A DNA stretch of 64,000 bases from JAGRMG01 sp047975215 (GCA_047975215.1 JBKEDD010000057.1:53237-117236); one strand, 5' to 3'; counted from the stretch's first letter, positions 9,179 through 18,150 are shown. Notes: a model not told the origin generated them from the letters alone. A program made the numbers and translations.

Positions 9179-9487
9179 GTTGAGTAGTCCTCCAGGTTGT
9201 CGTTCGTATTGTTTTTTTGTTTTTTTGGTTCAGCCATGCTGGCGAGCCTTGGCAGAATGTCAATACCCGCAATCCGGGTCGAGAGCGTAGAAATACGTAT
9301 TCCGGGCGACCGGCGCCGGTTCTTGCGGCCCGCACCCCGAGGTTTCGCGAAGTCCGCAGCGCCATCGCGCCGACCGGTGCGCAACCGGGCTTGCCGCCCC
9401 GGCCCGCCCGTCTATTGTGCCTGCAAGGCAATCGGTCGAATTCAAAAAAACCGCCCGCCAATCGCCCCCGCATCGGAGACTCCCGGC
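9179..9487. promoter_or_regulatory. Divergent intergenic region between TRAP operon and acyl-CoA dehydrogenase
   Basis: A stretch of 309 bases with no gene. Next to the TRAP start it holds the GGAGG ribosome-binding site and an A-rich leader on the minus strand (two A7 runs at about 9212-9227). A ten-base perfect palindrome AATACGTATT lies at 9292-9301 and could be a regulator site. Promoters for both divergent genes must lie here, but no convincing -35/-10 pair was found. Confidence 0.5.
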
Positions 9488-10648
9488 ATGACAGACTGGC
9501 CCTCGCCCTTCATGACCCAGGACCGCGAAACCTTCCGCCGCGATTTCGCACGCTTCGTCGCTGATCGGATCACCCCGAATGTCGAAACCTGGGAGGCGCA
9601 GAAGGCCGTACCCCGGGAATTGCACGAAAGCGTCGCGCGCTTTGGCGTGTTCGGCTTTGGCGTACCGGAGGAGTATGGCGGGCTGGGCTTTGACGATGCC
9701 TTCCTGCGCCGCGACTATGCCGAACTGATGTTTGGCTGCGGCGCCTCCGGGGTGGCCGCGGCGGTGGGCGGGCGCATGATCTCGATCGGCCCGATCGTCA
9801 GCCTGGCGCCCGAGACGTTCAAACGCGAGGTGCTGCCCGAGATCGTTGCCGGGCGGATCGGATCGTCGCTTGCCATCACCGAACCGGGCGGCGGCTCGGA
9901 CGTGGCGAACCTGACCACCCGCGCCGAACGGCGCGGCGGGGGATGGGTTCTGAACGGCGCCAAGACGTTCATCACCGGGGGAATGGAATCGGACTGGTTC
10001 GTCGTCGGCGCCCGCACTGGCGGGCCCGGCCTGGCCGGAATCTCGCTGTTTCTGGTTGCGGCGGATACGCCCGGCTTCACCCGCACCGAACTGGGCGACA
10101 AGATGGGCTGGCATTGCTCGCCAACGGCGGCATTGCATTTTGACGACTGCGCGTTGCCCGGCACCGCGCTGATCGGCCCCGAGAACAAGGGGTTTCTCGC
10201 CATCATGGGCAATTTCAACCACGAACGCCTGGCACTGGCGGCCGGTTCGCTGGGCATGATGCGGCTGTGTTACGATCACGCGCTGGACTGGGCGCGCAAC
10301 CGGCGGACATTCGGCAGGCGGCTGATCGAACATCAGGCGATCGCGCACAAGTTCGCCGAGATCTCGGCACGCATCGACATGATCGAAGCCTATCTCGACC
10401 GCATCTGCTGGGTCATCAACCAGGGCGCAATGCCGGCGGCCGGGATCGCCAAGGCCAAGGTCCAGGCAACGAAGGGGCTGGAATTCGTCGCCTCCGAGGC
10501 GATGCAAATCTTCGGCGGCGCCGGGTACCTGCGCGGCAACCCGGTCGAACGGGTCTGGCGCGAAGTCAAGGTGATGGCCATCGGCGGCGGTTCCGAGGAG
10601 ATATTGCGCGATCTGGCGGTGCGCCAGATGGGGCTGGCGGAAACCTAG
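9488..10648 (+). CDS. Acyl-CoA dehydrogenase
   Basis: FAD-dependent alpha,beta-desaturation of an acyl-CoA in the cytoplasm. The 386-residue protein has the N-terminal helical domain, the ACAD signature AITEPGGGSDVANL (residues 129-142), and the C-terminal QIFGGAGYLRGNPVERVWREVKV region. The loop that carries the base in short- and medium-chain enzymes reads AIGGGSEEI with no Glu at the usual place. Glu246 in NHERLALAAG sits where isovaleryl-CoA and long-chain dehydrogenases keep their catalytic base. The ATG at 9488 was chosen because it starts the conserved N-terminus; the frame runs open 97 codons further upstream through intergenic sequence. Acyl chain specificity is not known. Confidence 0.9.
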   Translation: MTDWPSPFMTQDRETFRRDFARFVADRITPNVETWEAQKAVPRELHESVARFGVFGFGVPEEYGGLGFDDAFLRRDYAELMFGCGASGVAAAVGGRMISIGPIVSLAPETFKREVLPEIVAGRIGSSLAITEPGGGSDVANLTTRAERRGGGWVLNGAKTFITGGMESDWFVVGARTGGPGLAGISLFLVAADTPGFTRTELGDKMGWHCSPTAALHFDDCALPGTALIGPENKGFLAIMGNFNHERLALAAGSLGMMRLCYDHALDWARNRRTFGRRLIEHQAIAHKFAEISARIDMIEAYLDRICWVINQGAMPAAGIAKAKVQATKGLEFVASEAMQIFGGAGYLRGNPVERVWREVKVMAIGGGSEEILRDLAVRQMGLAET

Positions 10649-10723
10649 GCGCCGCCGGCGGCATGGCGATGGCGATGGCGAATACGGGTTCCCGCCCGGC
10701 GCATCGCGCGCTAGGCAGGCGGC

Positions 10724-11377
10724 ATGACCGACGGCAACGACTATTCCCCGCCCGGCGGCCCGCCGGACCTGTTGCACGAAGACGCGCAACTGCTTGCGGT
10801 GAACAAGCCCGCCGGCCTGCTCAGCGTGCCGGGGCGCGGTCCGCATCTGGCCGACTGCCTGCTGAGCCGCGTGCAGGCGGCGTTTCCCGACGCCCTGCTG
10901 GTGCACCGGCTTGACCGCGATACCTCGGGCGTGATGGTCTTTGCCCTGACACCACATGCCCAGCGCCACCTCGGGCTGCAATTCGAAAAGCGCCAGGCAC
11001 GCAAGACCTATGTCGCCCGGGTCTGGGGACGGTTGCAGCCCAAGACCGGCACGATCGACTTGCCGCTGATCGTGGACTGGCCGAACCGGCCGCGCCAGAA
11101 GGTCTGCCACGAGACAGGCAAACCTGCGCTGACCGACTGGCGGGTGCTGCGCCATGACGGCGACACCACGCGGCTGCGGCTGATGCCGAAGACCGGGCGC
11201 AGTCACCAGCTTCGGGTTCACATGCTCTCGCTGGGCCATCCGATCCTGGGGGATCCGTTGTACGCGACCGGTCCGGCACGGGAATTTCCGCGCCTGATGC
11301 TGCAGTCCGAGGAATTGCGACTCAAGCATCCCGAAGGGGGGATCTCGATGAAGTTCCGCGCATCGGCGCCGTTCTGA
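10724..11377 (+). CDS. RluA-family RNA pseudouridine synthase
   Basis: Isomerises uridine to pseudouridine in rRNA or tRNA. The 217-residue protein holds the RluA-family catalytic motif HRLDRDTSGV with the nucleophile Asp64, the substrate-loop sequence NKPAGLLSVPG (residues 28-38) and the C-terminal GRSHQLRVHMLSLGHPILGD motif. It has no N-terminal S4 domain, which is the short RluA-type layout. The target nucleotide cannot be fixed from the sequence. It converges with the fucosyltransferase gene 24 bases downstream. Confidence 0.92.
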   Translation: MTDGNDYSPPGGPPDLLHEDAQLLAVNKPAGLLSVPGRGPHLADCLLSRVQAAFPDALLVHRLDRDTSGVMVFALTPHAQRHLGLQFEKRQARKTYVARVWGRLQPKTGTIDLPLIVDWPNRPRQKVCHETGKPALTDWRVLRHDGDTTRLRLMPKTGRSHQLRVHMLSLGHPILGDPLYATGPAREFPRLMLQSEELRLKHPEGGISMKFRASAPF

Positions 11378-11401
11378 GACCGGGCCGGATGCGGGCCGCG
11401 C

Positions 11402-12247
11402 TCAGGCCCCGATGCTCAGCCAGCCGTCGGGCAGAATGTCGGGATTGCGCACTTTCGGATCGCCGAACCAGCGCGCCGGCCCGGCCACGCGCTTGCCGGG
11501 ATGCGCGTTCAGCCACGCGCCCCACCACGAAAACGAGGAATTGCCGATGATGTTGTGCCGGCACAGCGACATCAGGCGCATGTCCTCGAAATCCTGCCCG
11601 GGGCCGTTGAAATCCACCACCACCTTGGCGCAGGGCAGCGGCAGGTTGTCGCGTGCCCAGGCGGGATCGTCGGAAAAAACGAACACGGTCGGTTCGCCCT
11701 CCAGACCGTCCAGCACGCGGGCCAGCGCCGCCCCGTAATAGGCCTGATCGCACAGGGCATGGGCGCTCAGCGCCACATAGTCGCCCCGCCGCACATGCAG
11801 CGATATCGACAACCCCGACGCGATGCGCGCGGCCATCTGCGCGTTGCGGCTGTCGGCCAGCGCGGGAAAGGCGAGATCGGCGCGGATGGTGTCGGCGGCA
11901 TGGGCGAAATATCTTTCGGACTGCCAGTACCCGTGCAGGTAGCTGCCGTCGCCCCAGCCTTCGAACGCCGCGTTGTAACCAAGACCCCGTTCGCGGCGCA
12001 GCACCGGTTCGCGCCCGAATAGCCGCCAGACGCCATAGCGCAGCAGCGCCTCGTGCCGGTCCGGCGGCAGCGCCCCCGGCGCCACCAGCGGCAGATCGAA
12101 CACCCGTGTCAGCACGCCTTCGCCCCGGTGCAGGGCATTGCGCGCATCCAGCGCCACCCCCACGCCCAGCCGGGCGGCCAGCCCGCGGGCGGCGGCGTAC
12201 TGGAACATCTGGTTGCCCAGGCGGCCATGCAGGCGGGTGATGATCAT
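11402..12247 (-). CDS. Alpha-1,2-fucosyltransferase-like glycosyltransferase (GT11)
   Basis: Likely transfers fucose from GDP-fucose to a surface glycan. The 281-residue protein starts with the GT11 hallmark GRLGNQMFQYAAARGLA (residues 8-24) and carries the donor-binding motif HVRRGDYV. The C-terminal FSDDPAWAR and IIGNSSFSWWGAWLN motifs are also typical of GT11 enzymes. Gmd and Fcl for the donor sugar are encoded about 7 kb away on the same strand, which supports fucose as the donor. The gene appears to stand alone, between the pseudouridine synthase and the glyoxalase-related gene. Confidence 0.9.
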   Translation of the reverse strand: MIITRLHGRLGNQMFQYAAARGLAARLGVGVALDARNALHRGEGVLTRVFDLPLVAPGALPPDRHEALLRYGVWRLFGREPVLRRERGLGYNAAFEGWGDGSYLHGYWQSERYFAHAADTIRADLAFPALADSRNAQMAARIASGLSISLHVRRGDYVALSAHALCDQAYYGAALARVLDGLEGEPTVFVFSDDPAWARDNLPLPCAKVVVDFNGPGQDFEDMRLMSLCRHNIIGNSSFSWWGAWLNAHPGKRVAGPARWFGDPKVRNPDILPDGWLSIGA

Positions 12248-12508
12248 GCGAAGCGGCCTCGCGGTGGCGGGTCTGACCCGTGTCTAGGGGCAAATCCGCC
12301 ACATGGCCAGACGGGGCGGCGCAGGTGCCATTGACCGCGACGCCGGTTGCACCTATCCGCACCACAGGTTCGGGTTCCCTGCCGCTCGCAAGCATCGCGC
12401 CTTGGTGAAACCCGCTTTGTGCACCCTTGCCCGTTTTCCGGTATGCGCTCTGATGGCAATGCGAGTCCCTTCAAGCCCGGTGGCATACCCTGCGAATCGA
12501 GGCACAAG

Positions 12509-12952
12509 ATGACCAATGTGAATGACAACGCCCGTATTGCCGCGCTCAAGGCCCAGGCCAGGCGGCTGCGCAGCCGGCTTGCGGATCACGGCACTGCGAT
12601 CAGCCACAGCCAGTCGCTGGAACTGGTGGCGCGGCAAAACGGGGCGCGCGACTGGAATACCCTGCGCGCGCTGGCCGCGCGACCGGACAGGAACCGGCCC
12701 CTGGCAATCGGCGACCGGGTGGCGGGAACCTATCTGGGCCAGCCCTTTACCGGGCACGTCCACGGGTTGAGCCAGGCGGAGAACCCATCCTGCCAAAGGA
12801 TCACCGTGCGGTTCGACGAACCGGTCGACGTGGTCAGGTTCGACAGTTTCTCGGCGTTCCGCCGGCAGGTTTCGGCCACCATCGGCGCCAACGGACAATC
12901 GGTGCACAAAACGTCGGACGGGGTTGCGCAAATGATCGTGCGCGCGGTGTGA
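12509..12952 (+). CDS. Glyoxalase-related (Glyoxalase_8-like) domain protein
   Basis: A 147-residue protein. Its first 70 residues (ALKAQARRLRSRLADHG, then SHSQSLELVARQNGARDWNTLRA) match the small helical domain known from proteins annotated as glyoxalase superfamily or glyoxalase-related. The remaining 75 residues form a beta-rich region (GDRVAGTYLGQPFTGHVHGL) that may bind a ligand. No metal-binding VOC motif is visible. The start ATG at 12509 precedes the conserved domain; the open frame further upstream is not coding-like. The biochemical role is unknown. Confidence 0.75.
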   Translation: MTNVNDNARIAALKAQARRLRSRLADHGTAISHSQSLELVARQNGARDWNTLRALAARPDRNRPLAIGDRVAGTYLGQPFTGHVHGLSQAENPSCQRITVRFDEPVDVVRFDSFSAFRRQVSATIGANGQSVHKTSDGVAQMIVRAV

Positions 12953-12959
12953 ACTGAAA

Positions 12960-12986
12960 GGGACCGCCGATTGACCGGCGGTCCCC
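12960..12986. terminator. Bidirectional stem-loop terminator
   Basis: Perfect ten-base stem GGGACCGCCG / CGGCGGTCCC (12960-12969 and 12976-12985) with a six-base loop, between the convergent glyoxalase-related and aldehyde dehydrogenase genes. There is no long U tract on either side. Confidence 0.7.
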
Positions 12987-13014
12987 ATTGTTGCCCGGTG
13001 TCGGGTTCTGCCGC

Positions 13015-14451
13015 CTACGGCGTCCAGCCGCTGACGGCCTTCACTTCGAGGAAGTCCTCGATCCCGAACATGCCGCCCTCGCGGCCGTTGCCCGATTGTT
13101 TCATGCCGCCGAACGGCGAACCCGCGGCGCGGCTCTGGCCGTTCATCTCGACCATGCCCGAGCGCAGCGCGCGGGCCATGCGGTTGGCGCGCTCGCCGTC
13201 GCCGGTCTGGATATAGTTGGTCAGCCCGTAGGGCGTGTCGTTGGCGATCTCGATCGCCTCCTGTTCGGTTTCGAAGGGGATCATCGCCAGCACCGGGCCG
13301 AAGATTTCTTCGCGCGCGATGGTCATCTGGTTGTTCACGTCAGCAAACACCGTCGGCTTGACGAAGAACCCCTTGTTCAGCCCGTCGGGCCGCCCGGTAC
13401 CGCCCGCGACCAGCTTTGCGCCTTCGTCTATGCCCTTCTGGATCAGATCCTGGATCTTGTTCCACTGGGTCTCGTTCACCACGGGGCCGATATGGCGGCC
13501 TTCGTCATGGGCGCTGCCCACCGTAACCTTCCGGGCCACTTCCGCCGCGGTCTCGACGGCCTTGTCGTAGATGCCCTTCTGCACCAGCATGCGCGAGGGC
13601 GCGTTGCAGGATTGGCCGGTGTTGTTCATCATGTGCAGCACACCGCGCTTGACCGCCTTTTCGTCGGCGTCCTCGAAGATCACGTTGGCGCCCTTGCCAC
13701 CCAGTTCCAGATGCACCTTCTTGAGCGTATCGGCCGCGTTCCTGGAAATCGCGGTGCCCGCGCGGGTCGAGCCGGTAAAGCTGACCATGTCCACATCCGG
13801 GTGGCCGGAAAGCTGCGTGCCGACCCCGGCGCCATCGCCGTTCACCAGGTTGAACACACCCGGCGGAAAGCCCGCCTCGTGCATCATCTCGGCGAAGATC
13901 ATCGCATCCAGCGGGCTTTCCTCGGAGGGTTTGAGAACCATCGTGCATCCGGCCACGGCGGCGGCGCCGACCTTCAGCGTGATCTGGTTCATCGGCCAGT
14001 TCCAGGGCGTGATCAGGGCGGCGACGCCCACGGCCTCGCGGATGATCCGGTCGTTGGGCGCATGTTCGCCCAGCGGACGGTCGAATTCGAACGCCTTCGC
14101 GGCACGGACGAAATTCTTGAGGTGGTAAATCCCGGCGCCGGCCTGCTGGGTCCGGGCCATGTCGATCGGCGCGCCCATCTCGGCGGACATGGCCTGGGCC
14201 AGATCCTCGCCGCGGGTCTTGTAGATCTCGATCAGCCTTTCGACCAGTTCGATGCGTGTCGCCGGCGGGGTCGCCATCCAGCCTGGCAGGGCCGCCCTGG
14301 CGGCGGCGACGGCGGCGTCGGTATCGGCCTGACCGCCCAGCGAGATCACCGCGCAAGGCTCTTCGGTCGACGGGTCGATCACCTGATGGTCGCGCGCCTG
14401 CGCCGGGGCCGTCCATTGCCCGTTGATGTAGAATTCGCGCTTTTCGATCAT
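13015..14451 (-). CDS. NAD(P)+-dependent aldehyde dehydrogenase
   Basis: Oxidises an aldehyde to its carboxylic acid. The 478-residue protein is full length for the ALDH superfamily and shows the cofactor segment TPWNWPMNQ (residues 148-156), FTGSTRAG (225-232), the general base Glu249 in LELGGKGANV and the catalytic Cys282 in NNTGQSCNAPSRM. The C-terminal EEIFGPVLAMIPF and AGSPFGGMKQSGNGREGG signatures are present. The context gives no substrate; peroxiredoxin is divergently encoded. An inverted repeat that resembles a TetR-family operator lies 28 bases upstream of the start. Confidence 0.93.
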   Translation of the reverse strand: MIEKREFYINGQWTAPAQARDHQVIDPSTEEPCAVISLGGQADTDAAVAAARAALPGWMATPPATRIELVERLIEIYKTRGEDLAQAMSAEMGAPIDMARTQQAGAGIYHLKNFVRAAKAFEFDRPLGEHAPNDRIIREAVGVAALITPWNWPMNQITLKVGAAAVAGCTMVLKPSEESPLDAMIFAEMMHEAGFPPGVFNLVNGDGAGVGTQLSGHPDVDMVSFTGSTRAGTAISRNAADTLKKVHLELGGKGANVIFEDADEKAVKRGVLHMMNNTGQSCNAPSRMLVQKGIYDKAVETAAEVARKVTVGSAHDEGRHIGPVVNETQWNKIQDLIQKGIDEGAKLVAGGTGRPDGLNKGFFVKPTVFADVNNQMTIAREEIFGPVLAMIPFETEQEAIEIANDTPYGLTNYIQTGDGERANRMARALRSGMVEMNGQSRAAGSPFGGMKQSGNGREGGMFGIEDFLEVKAVSGWTP

Positions 14452-14478
14452 GGTCGCATTCTCCCGAAATCACGTTTT

Positions 14479-14496
14479 CCTGACCACCCGGTCAGG
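14479..14496. promoter_or_regulatory. Inverted repeat, candidate TetR-type operator
   Basis: CCTGACC (14479-14485) and GGTCAGG (14490-14496) form a perfect seven-base inverted repeat with a four-base spacer in the divergent region between the aldehyde dehydrogenase and peroxiredoxin genes. The arm sequence and spacing look like TetR-family operators. No regulator gene is adjacent, so its owner is unknown. Confidence 0.45.
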
Positions 14497-14683
14497 TTTT
14501 CGGCGCCAATGTGTCACCGCTCGCGGGCAAGGGCAAGCCGCGCTCCCGATGGTTTGATCAAATCCTGACGGTGCCCGGGTTTTCCGGGTTCCCGGCCGCC
14601 CCGGCTATGGAACGCCGGGCCCGAGCACCTAGATTGTACCCTGTGCGCGAGCGCGCGCCACGACAGGAAACAGGAGAGTGCAC

Positions 14684-15337
14684 ATGGCTTTGCGAATCAA
14701 CGACACGGTTCCGGATTTCACGGCCGAGACCGATCAGGGCAAGATCACCTTTCACGACTGGATCGGGGACAGCTGGGCGATCCTGTTCTCGCACCCCAAG
14801 GATTTCACGCCGGTCTGCACCACCGAGTTCGGCGCCGTGGCGCAACTGGCCGACGAATGGAAGAAACGCAACACCAAGGTCATCGGCGTCAGCGTGGACA
14901 GCGCCGAGGATCACCGCAAATGGAAGGGCGACATCGAAAGCTATGCCGGAACATCAGCGGGCTTTCCGATCATCGCCGATACCGAACTGGCCGTGTCCAA
15001 GGCATTCGACATGCTGCCAGCCGAGGCCTATCTGCCCGATGGCCGCACACCCGCCGACACCGCGACCGTGCGGGCCGTCTTCATCATCAGCCCCGACAAG
15101 AAGCTGCAACTGTCGATGACCTACCCGATGTCGGTGGGGCGCAACTTCGCCGAGGTGGTGCGGGCGCTCGACGGTGTGCAGCGCACATGGGGCCAGCCGC
15201 TGGCCACCCCCGCCAACTGGCAGCAGGGACAGGACGTGATTGTAGCAACGGCGCTGAACGACGCGCAGGCGGAAGAGAAATACGGCAAGCTGGACAAGAA
15301 GCTGCCCTATCTGCGGTTCGCCAGGAACCCCGGCTAG
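14684..15337 (+). CDS. 1-Cys peroxiredoxin (Prx6-type)
   Basis: Thiol peroxidase that reduces hydrogen peroxide and organic hydroperoxides. The 217-residue protein has the Prx6 active-site motif SHPKDFTPVCTTEFG with peroxidatic Cys45, which is the only cysteine in the protein and therefore marks the 1-Cys mechanism. The C-terminal extension with KKLPYLRFARNPG is typical of the Prx6 group. The ATG at 14684 was preferred over an in-frame GTG at 14678 because CAGGAG at 14671-14676 is seven bases from the ATG. It is a single gene, ended by a stem-loop. Confidence 0.94.
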   Translation: MALRINDTVPDFTAETDQGKITFHDWIGDSWAILFSHPKDFTPVCTTEFGAVAQLADEWKKRNTKVIGVSVDSAEDHRKWKGDIESYAGTSAGFPIIADTELAVSKAFDMLPAEAYLPDGRTPADTATVRAVFIISPDKKLQLSMTYPMSVGRNFAEVVRALDGVQRTWGQPLATPANWQQGQDVIVATALNDAQAEEKYGKLDKKLPYLRFARNPG

Positions 15338-15359
15338 CAGAAGGCGCGAAATTCCCGGT

Positions 15360-15387
15360 CCCCGGGGCGTCAGTGACTGCCCCGGGG
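15360..15387. terminator. Stem-loop terminator between convergent genes
   Basis: Nine-base perfect stem CCCCGGGGC / GCCCCGGGG (15360-15368 and 15379-15387) with a ten-base loop. The loop contains the stop codon of the minus-strand DUF2798 gene, so the terminator overlaps that gene's end. Confidence 0.65.
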
Positions 15388-15621
15388 GCTTTCTGCCTCG
15401 GCGCGCACCAGCCGCGCCACCATGCGCCGCGTTATCGGCCCCACGATCAGGACCGCCGGAAAGGCGACCGCCCAGCTAAAGCTCCACGCCGAGAACCAGG
15501 CGGAAAAGAACCCCTCGGACACACCCAGAATACGCAGCGTCGCGACCGCGGAAACCATGCTGGACATCAGGCCCGAGAGAATAAGGCCGAACAGGATCGG
15601 GGAATAGCGGGCAGGAATCAT
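15370..15621 (-). CDS. DUF2798 family small membrane protein
   Basis: An 83-residue protein with two hydrophobic segments (PILFGLILSGLMSSMVSAVATL and WSFSWAVAFPAVLIVGPITRRMV) and a short polar tail. The pattern, including the PITRR motif after the second helix, matches the DUF2798 family of two-helix inner-membrane proteins. Its function is unknown. Its stop codon lies in the loop of the terminator shared with the peroxiredoxin gene. Confidence 0.75.
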   Translation of the reverse strand: MIPARYSPILFGLILSGLMSSMVSAVATLRILGVSEGFFSAWFSAWSFSWAVAFPAVLIVGPITRRMVARLVRAEAESPRGSH

Positions 15622-15701
15622 CGCAGGCTCCGGGAATCTCTGACTACCACCCTGAATAGCTGATAGCGATTGCGCGTTTCCAGTCCCGCTTGCGGGACGT
15701 A

Positions 15702-16454
15702 TCAGCGCATCCAGCCCAGGCTGTTGCTGGTGCCGGGTGTACGCGGATGGTACTCGGCACTGACCCAGCCGGCATATCCGCCCGCGTCAATGGCCGCAAA
15801 CAGCGCGGCAAAGTCGATCGGGCCCGGGCCGGGTTCGCTTCGGTCGGGGGTCTGGCCGATCTGGACGTGAAACGCCCGGCCGCCGTACCGCTCCCAGATG
15901 CCCTGCGCATCGCCGTGGATGACCTGGGCGTGGTAGCTGTCGAATTGCAACCCGACATTGGCCCGGTCCACCCGGTCCAGCAGGCGCACCGCGAGGTCGT
16001 AATCGTCAAGGAAATATCCCGGCTGATCCCCCGGGTTCAGGGGTTCAACGGTGAATTTCTGCGCCGGGGCCAGCCCGGCCAGCCACCGCAGATTGGCCAC
16101 GAACACATCTTCGGCACCCGGATCCTTCGTATACCCCGCCATAACGTGTATCAGCGAGGGCCGCAGGACTTCGGCAAAGCGCAGCGTATGGTGCATGTCA
16201 TGCCGAAACCGTGCTTCACCGCCCGGCAGCGCGGCAAACCCGGGTGTGGCGCCGGCATGGCTGGGCGGCGGCGCGTTCATCAGCACGAGTTCCAGCCCGC
16301 TGGCCAGCAGGGCGCGCCGGGTCTCCTCGGCGGCCATATCGTATGGAAACAGAACCTCGACCCCGGCGAACCCGGCCGTAGCGGCGGCGGCGAACCTGTC
16401 GAGATAGGGCAGTTCAGTGAACAGAAGGCTCAGGTTGGCGGCAAATCTGGGCAT
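15702..16454 (-). CDS. Hydroxypyruvate isomerase family TIM-barrel protein
   Basis: A sugar-isomerase-like enzyme of the xylose isomerase TIM-barrel superfamily. The 250-residue protein opens with PRFAANLSLLFTELP and has the metal and active-site landmarks of the Hyi/OtnI group: VEPLNPGDQPGYF, QFDSYHAQ, HVQIGQTPDRSEPGPG and SAEYHPR. Members interconvert hydroxypyruvate and tartronate semialdehyde or related 2-oxo acids. The start at 16454 was chosen at the conserved MPRFAANLS; the 23 codons before it are intergenic. It has no operon partner, so the exact substrate is open. Confidence 0.88.
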   Translation of the reverse strand: MPRFAANLSLLFTELPYLDRFAAAATAGFAGVEVLFPYDMAAEETRRALLASGLELVLMNAPPPSHAGATPGFAALPGGEARFRHDMHHTLRFAEVLRPSLIHVMAGYTKDPGAEDVFVANLRWLAGLAPAQKFTVEPLNPGDQPGYFLDDYDLAVRLLDRVDRANVGLQFDSYHAQVIHGDAQGIWERYGGRAFHVQIGQTPDRSEPGPGPIDFAALFAAIDAGGYAGWVSAEYHPRTPGTSNSLGWMR

Positions 16455-16601
16455 TTTCTCTCGCTTCGTCGATCCCGCCCCGGCATTAGCCCGTGCGGCG
16501 CCCCCGGGCCAGAGCCTCCACACATTACATCATCGCTCTTCATTTTCGCTGCGCCCGCGATATGATGGAGTTCCGAATACAGGTCTTGCGAGGTACCCGT
16601 C

Positions 16602-18113
16602 ATGGTTGCGGCATTCCGGTTCGTGGGCTTGGTTGCGGTGCTCGCGACGCTGGGCATTGCATCGGCGGTGTCGGCGGCATCGGACCGGATCGCCCTTGTC
16701 ATGGGCCTGGGCGGTTATCAATCCCTGCCCGGCCTGGACAATACCCTGAACGACGCAAGGGACATGGCCGGAACCCTTGAACGGATCGGGTTCGACGTAA
16801 GCCTATCGCTGAACACCCCCGGCGCCGAAATGCGCCAGCTTCTGGACGATTTCGCCTTTCGCGCCGAGGTCGCCGACCTCGCGCTGATCTATTTCGCCGG
16901 CCACGGGGTCGAGGTTCAGGGCGAGAACTTCCTGATTCCCGTCGATGCGCGGGTCGAGACCAACCGCGAAGTTCAGCGCCAGTCGGTCTCGCTGACCCAG
17001 ATGCTGGCAGCCGTCGAACGCGCCCGCAAGATGCGCATCGTGATTCTGGACAGCTGCCGCGACAACCCGCTTGGCGACATGATCGACACCACAGAAGCGA
17101 CACCGGCCGGGCCGGCCGCGTCGGGCACAGCCACGCGAGGCGGCGGCGGGCTGGCGCCGGCCGATCCCGACCGTGGTACGCTGGTGGCCTTCGCCGCGCG
17201 GGACGGCCAGGTCGCGCTGGACGGCACCGGGCGCAACAGCCCGTTCGCGCGGGCGCTGATGGACAAACTGGTGATACCGGGCCTCGAAATCAGCCTGATG
17301 TTCAGGCAGGTGCGCGACGAGGTGCTGGCCCGAACCGGCAACCTTCAGGAACCCCATACCTACGGTTCGCTGACCGGTGTACCATTCTACCTGGCCGGTC
17401 CCGCGCCGGGACAGACGGACGTGGCGGGAAAGCCGGCGGAAGATGCCTGGGCCGCGCTGCGCCCGGATCAGGAGGAACAACTGCTGGCTTTGGCCGATCT
17501 GGGCGATACCCGCTCGATGGTCGGGCTGGCCTACATGCGGCTCAATCCGAACGAAAGCCGGTTCGACCCGAAGGCGGCGGCCGCGTTCCTGCAGCGGGCG
17601 GCGGATGCCGGTTCGCCCGAGGCACAGCACGAACTGGCCAAGCTGAATGAAAAGGGTCTTGGCGTGCCGCGCGATCCGGCCCGGGCCCTGCGCCTGTTCC
17701 AGGCGGCGGCGGATCAGGACTTTGCCGATGCGATCAACGATCTGGGGTTCATGCACTACCAGGGCCTGCTGGGGCTGCCCGCCGATCCGCAAGCGGCGCT
17801 GAAGCTGTTCGAACGCGCCGCGGACCTGCGCCACCCGCAGGCACAGTTCAATTTCGCCGCCCTGATCGACGACGGGCTGATCGACGGCAAGGGGCCGCCG
17901 GATGCGGCACGGTATCTTTATGCCGCGCTGCGGTCGGGCAGTTCGGATGTGCTGACACTTCTCAGCGACAGGCCGACGATGTTCAATCCCGAGACCCGGC
18001 GCGCGCTTCAGGGTCTCTTGAAGGAAAACGACTTCTATGCCGGGTCGATCGACGGCGAATTCGGCCCGGGAACCCGGCGCGGCATTCGCCGGGCCTATGG
18101 ACTCGAAGGGTGA
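16602..18113 (+). CDS. Secreted caspase-family protein with Sel1 repeats
   Basis: Residues 1-26 form a Sec signal peptide (AVLATLGIASAVSAA). Residues 28 to about 260 are a caspase/metacaspase-like peptidase domain, with the catalytic dyad His101 (YFAGHGVE) and Cys152 (LDSCRDNP) both present, so it may be active. About residues 290-450 hold several Sel1-like repeats (MVGLAYMRLN, AQHELAKLNEKGLGV, AINDLGFMHYQGLLG). The C-terminal FYAGSIDGEFGPGTRRGIRRA resembles one peptidoglycan-binding repeat. GAGGT at 16590 supports the start. It precedes a frameshifted secreted gene and converges with a PP2C/FHA/PAAR set. The substrate is unknown. Confidence 0.88.
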   Translation: MVAAFRFVGLVAVLATLGIASAVSAASDRIALVMGLGGYQSLPGLDNTLNDARDMAGTLERIGFDVSLSLNTPGAEMRQLLDDFAFRAEVADLALIYFAGHGVEVQGENFLIPVDARVETNREVQRQSVSLTQMLAAVERARKMRIVILDSCRDNPLGDMIDTTEATPAGPAASGTATRGGGGLAPADPDRGTLVAFAARDGQVALDGTGRNSPFARALMDKLVIPGLEISLMFRQVRDEVLARTGNLQEPHTYGSLTGVPFYLAGPAPGQTDVAGKPAEDAWAALRPDQEEQLLALADLGDTRSMVGLAYMRLNPNESRFDPKAAAAFLQRAADAGSPEAQHELAKLNEKGLGVPRDPARALRLFQAAADQDFADAINDLGFMHYQGLLGLPADPQAALKLFERAADLRHPQAQFNFAALIDDGLIDGKGPPDAARYLYAALRSGSSDVLTLLSDRPTMFNPETRRALQGLLKENDFYAGSIDGEFGPGTRRGIRRAYGLEG

Positions 18114-18150
18114 TGCCGCCCCGGGCATGCCCGAGGAAAGGACCGCCACG

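Noticed and set aside
9292..9301. AATACGTATT palindrome as a firm operator
   Set aside because: Ten-base AT-rich palindromes are weak evidence alone; it is mentioned only within the intergenic description.
9197..9487. N-terminal extension of the acyl-CoA dehydrogenase
   Set aside because: The 97 codons are non-coding-like and would overlap the promoter region of the divergent TRAP operon.
9260..11329. A 689-codon minus-strand open frame across the acyl-CoA dehydrogenase and pseudouridine synthase genes
   Set aside because: It runs antisense to two genes with clear catalytic motifs and has low-complexity, motif-free composition.
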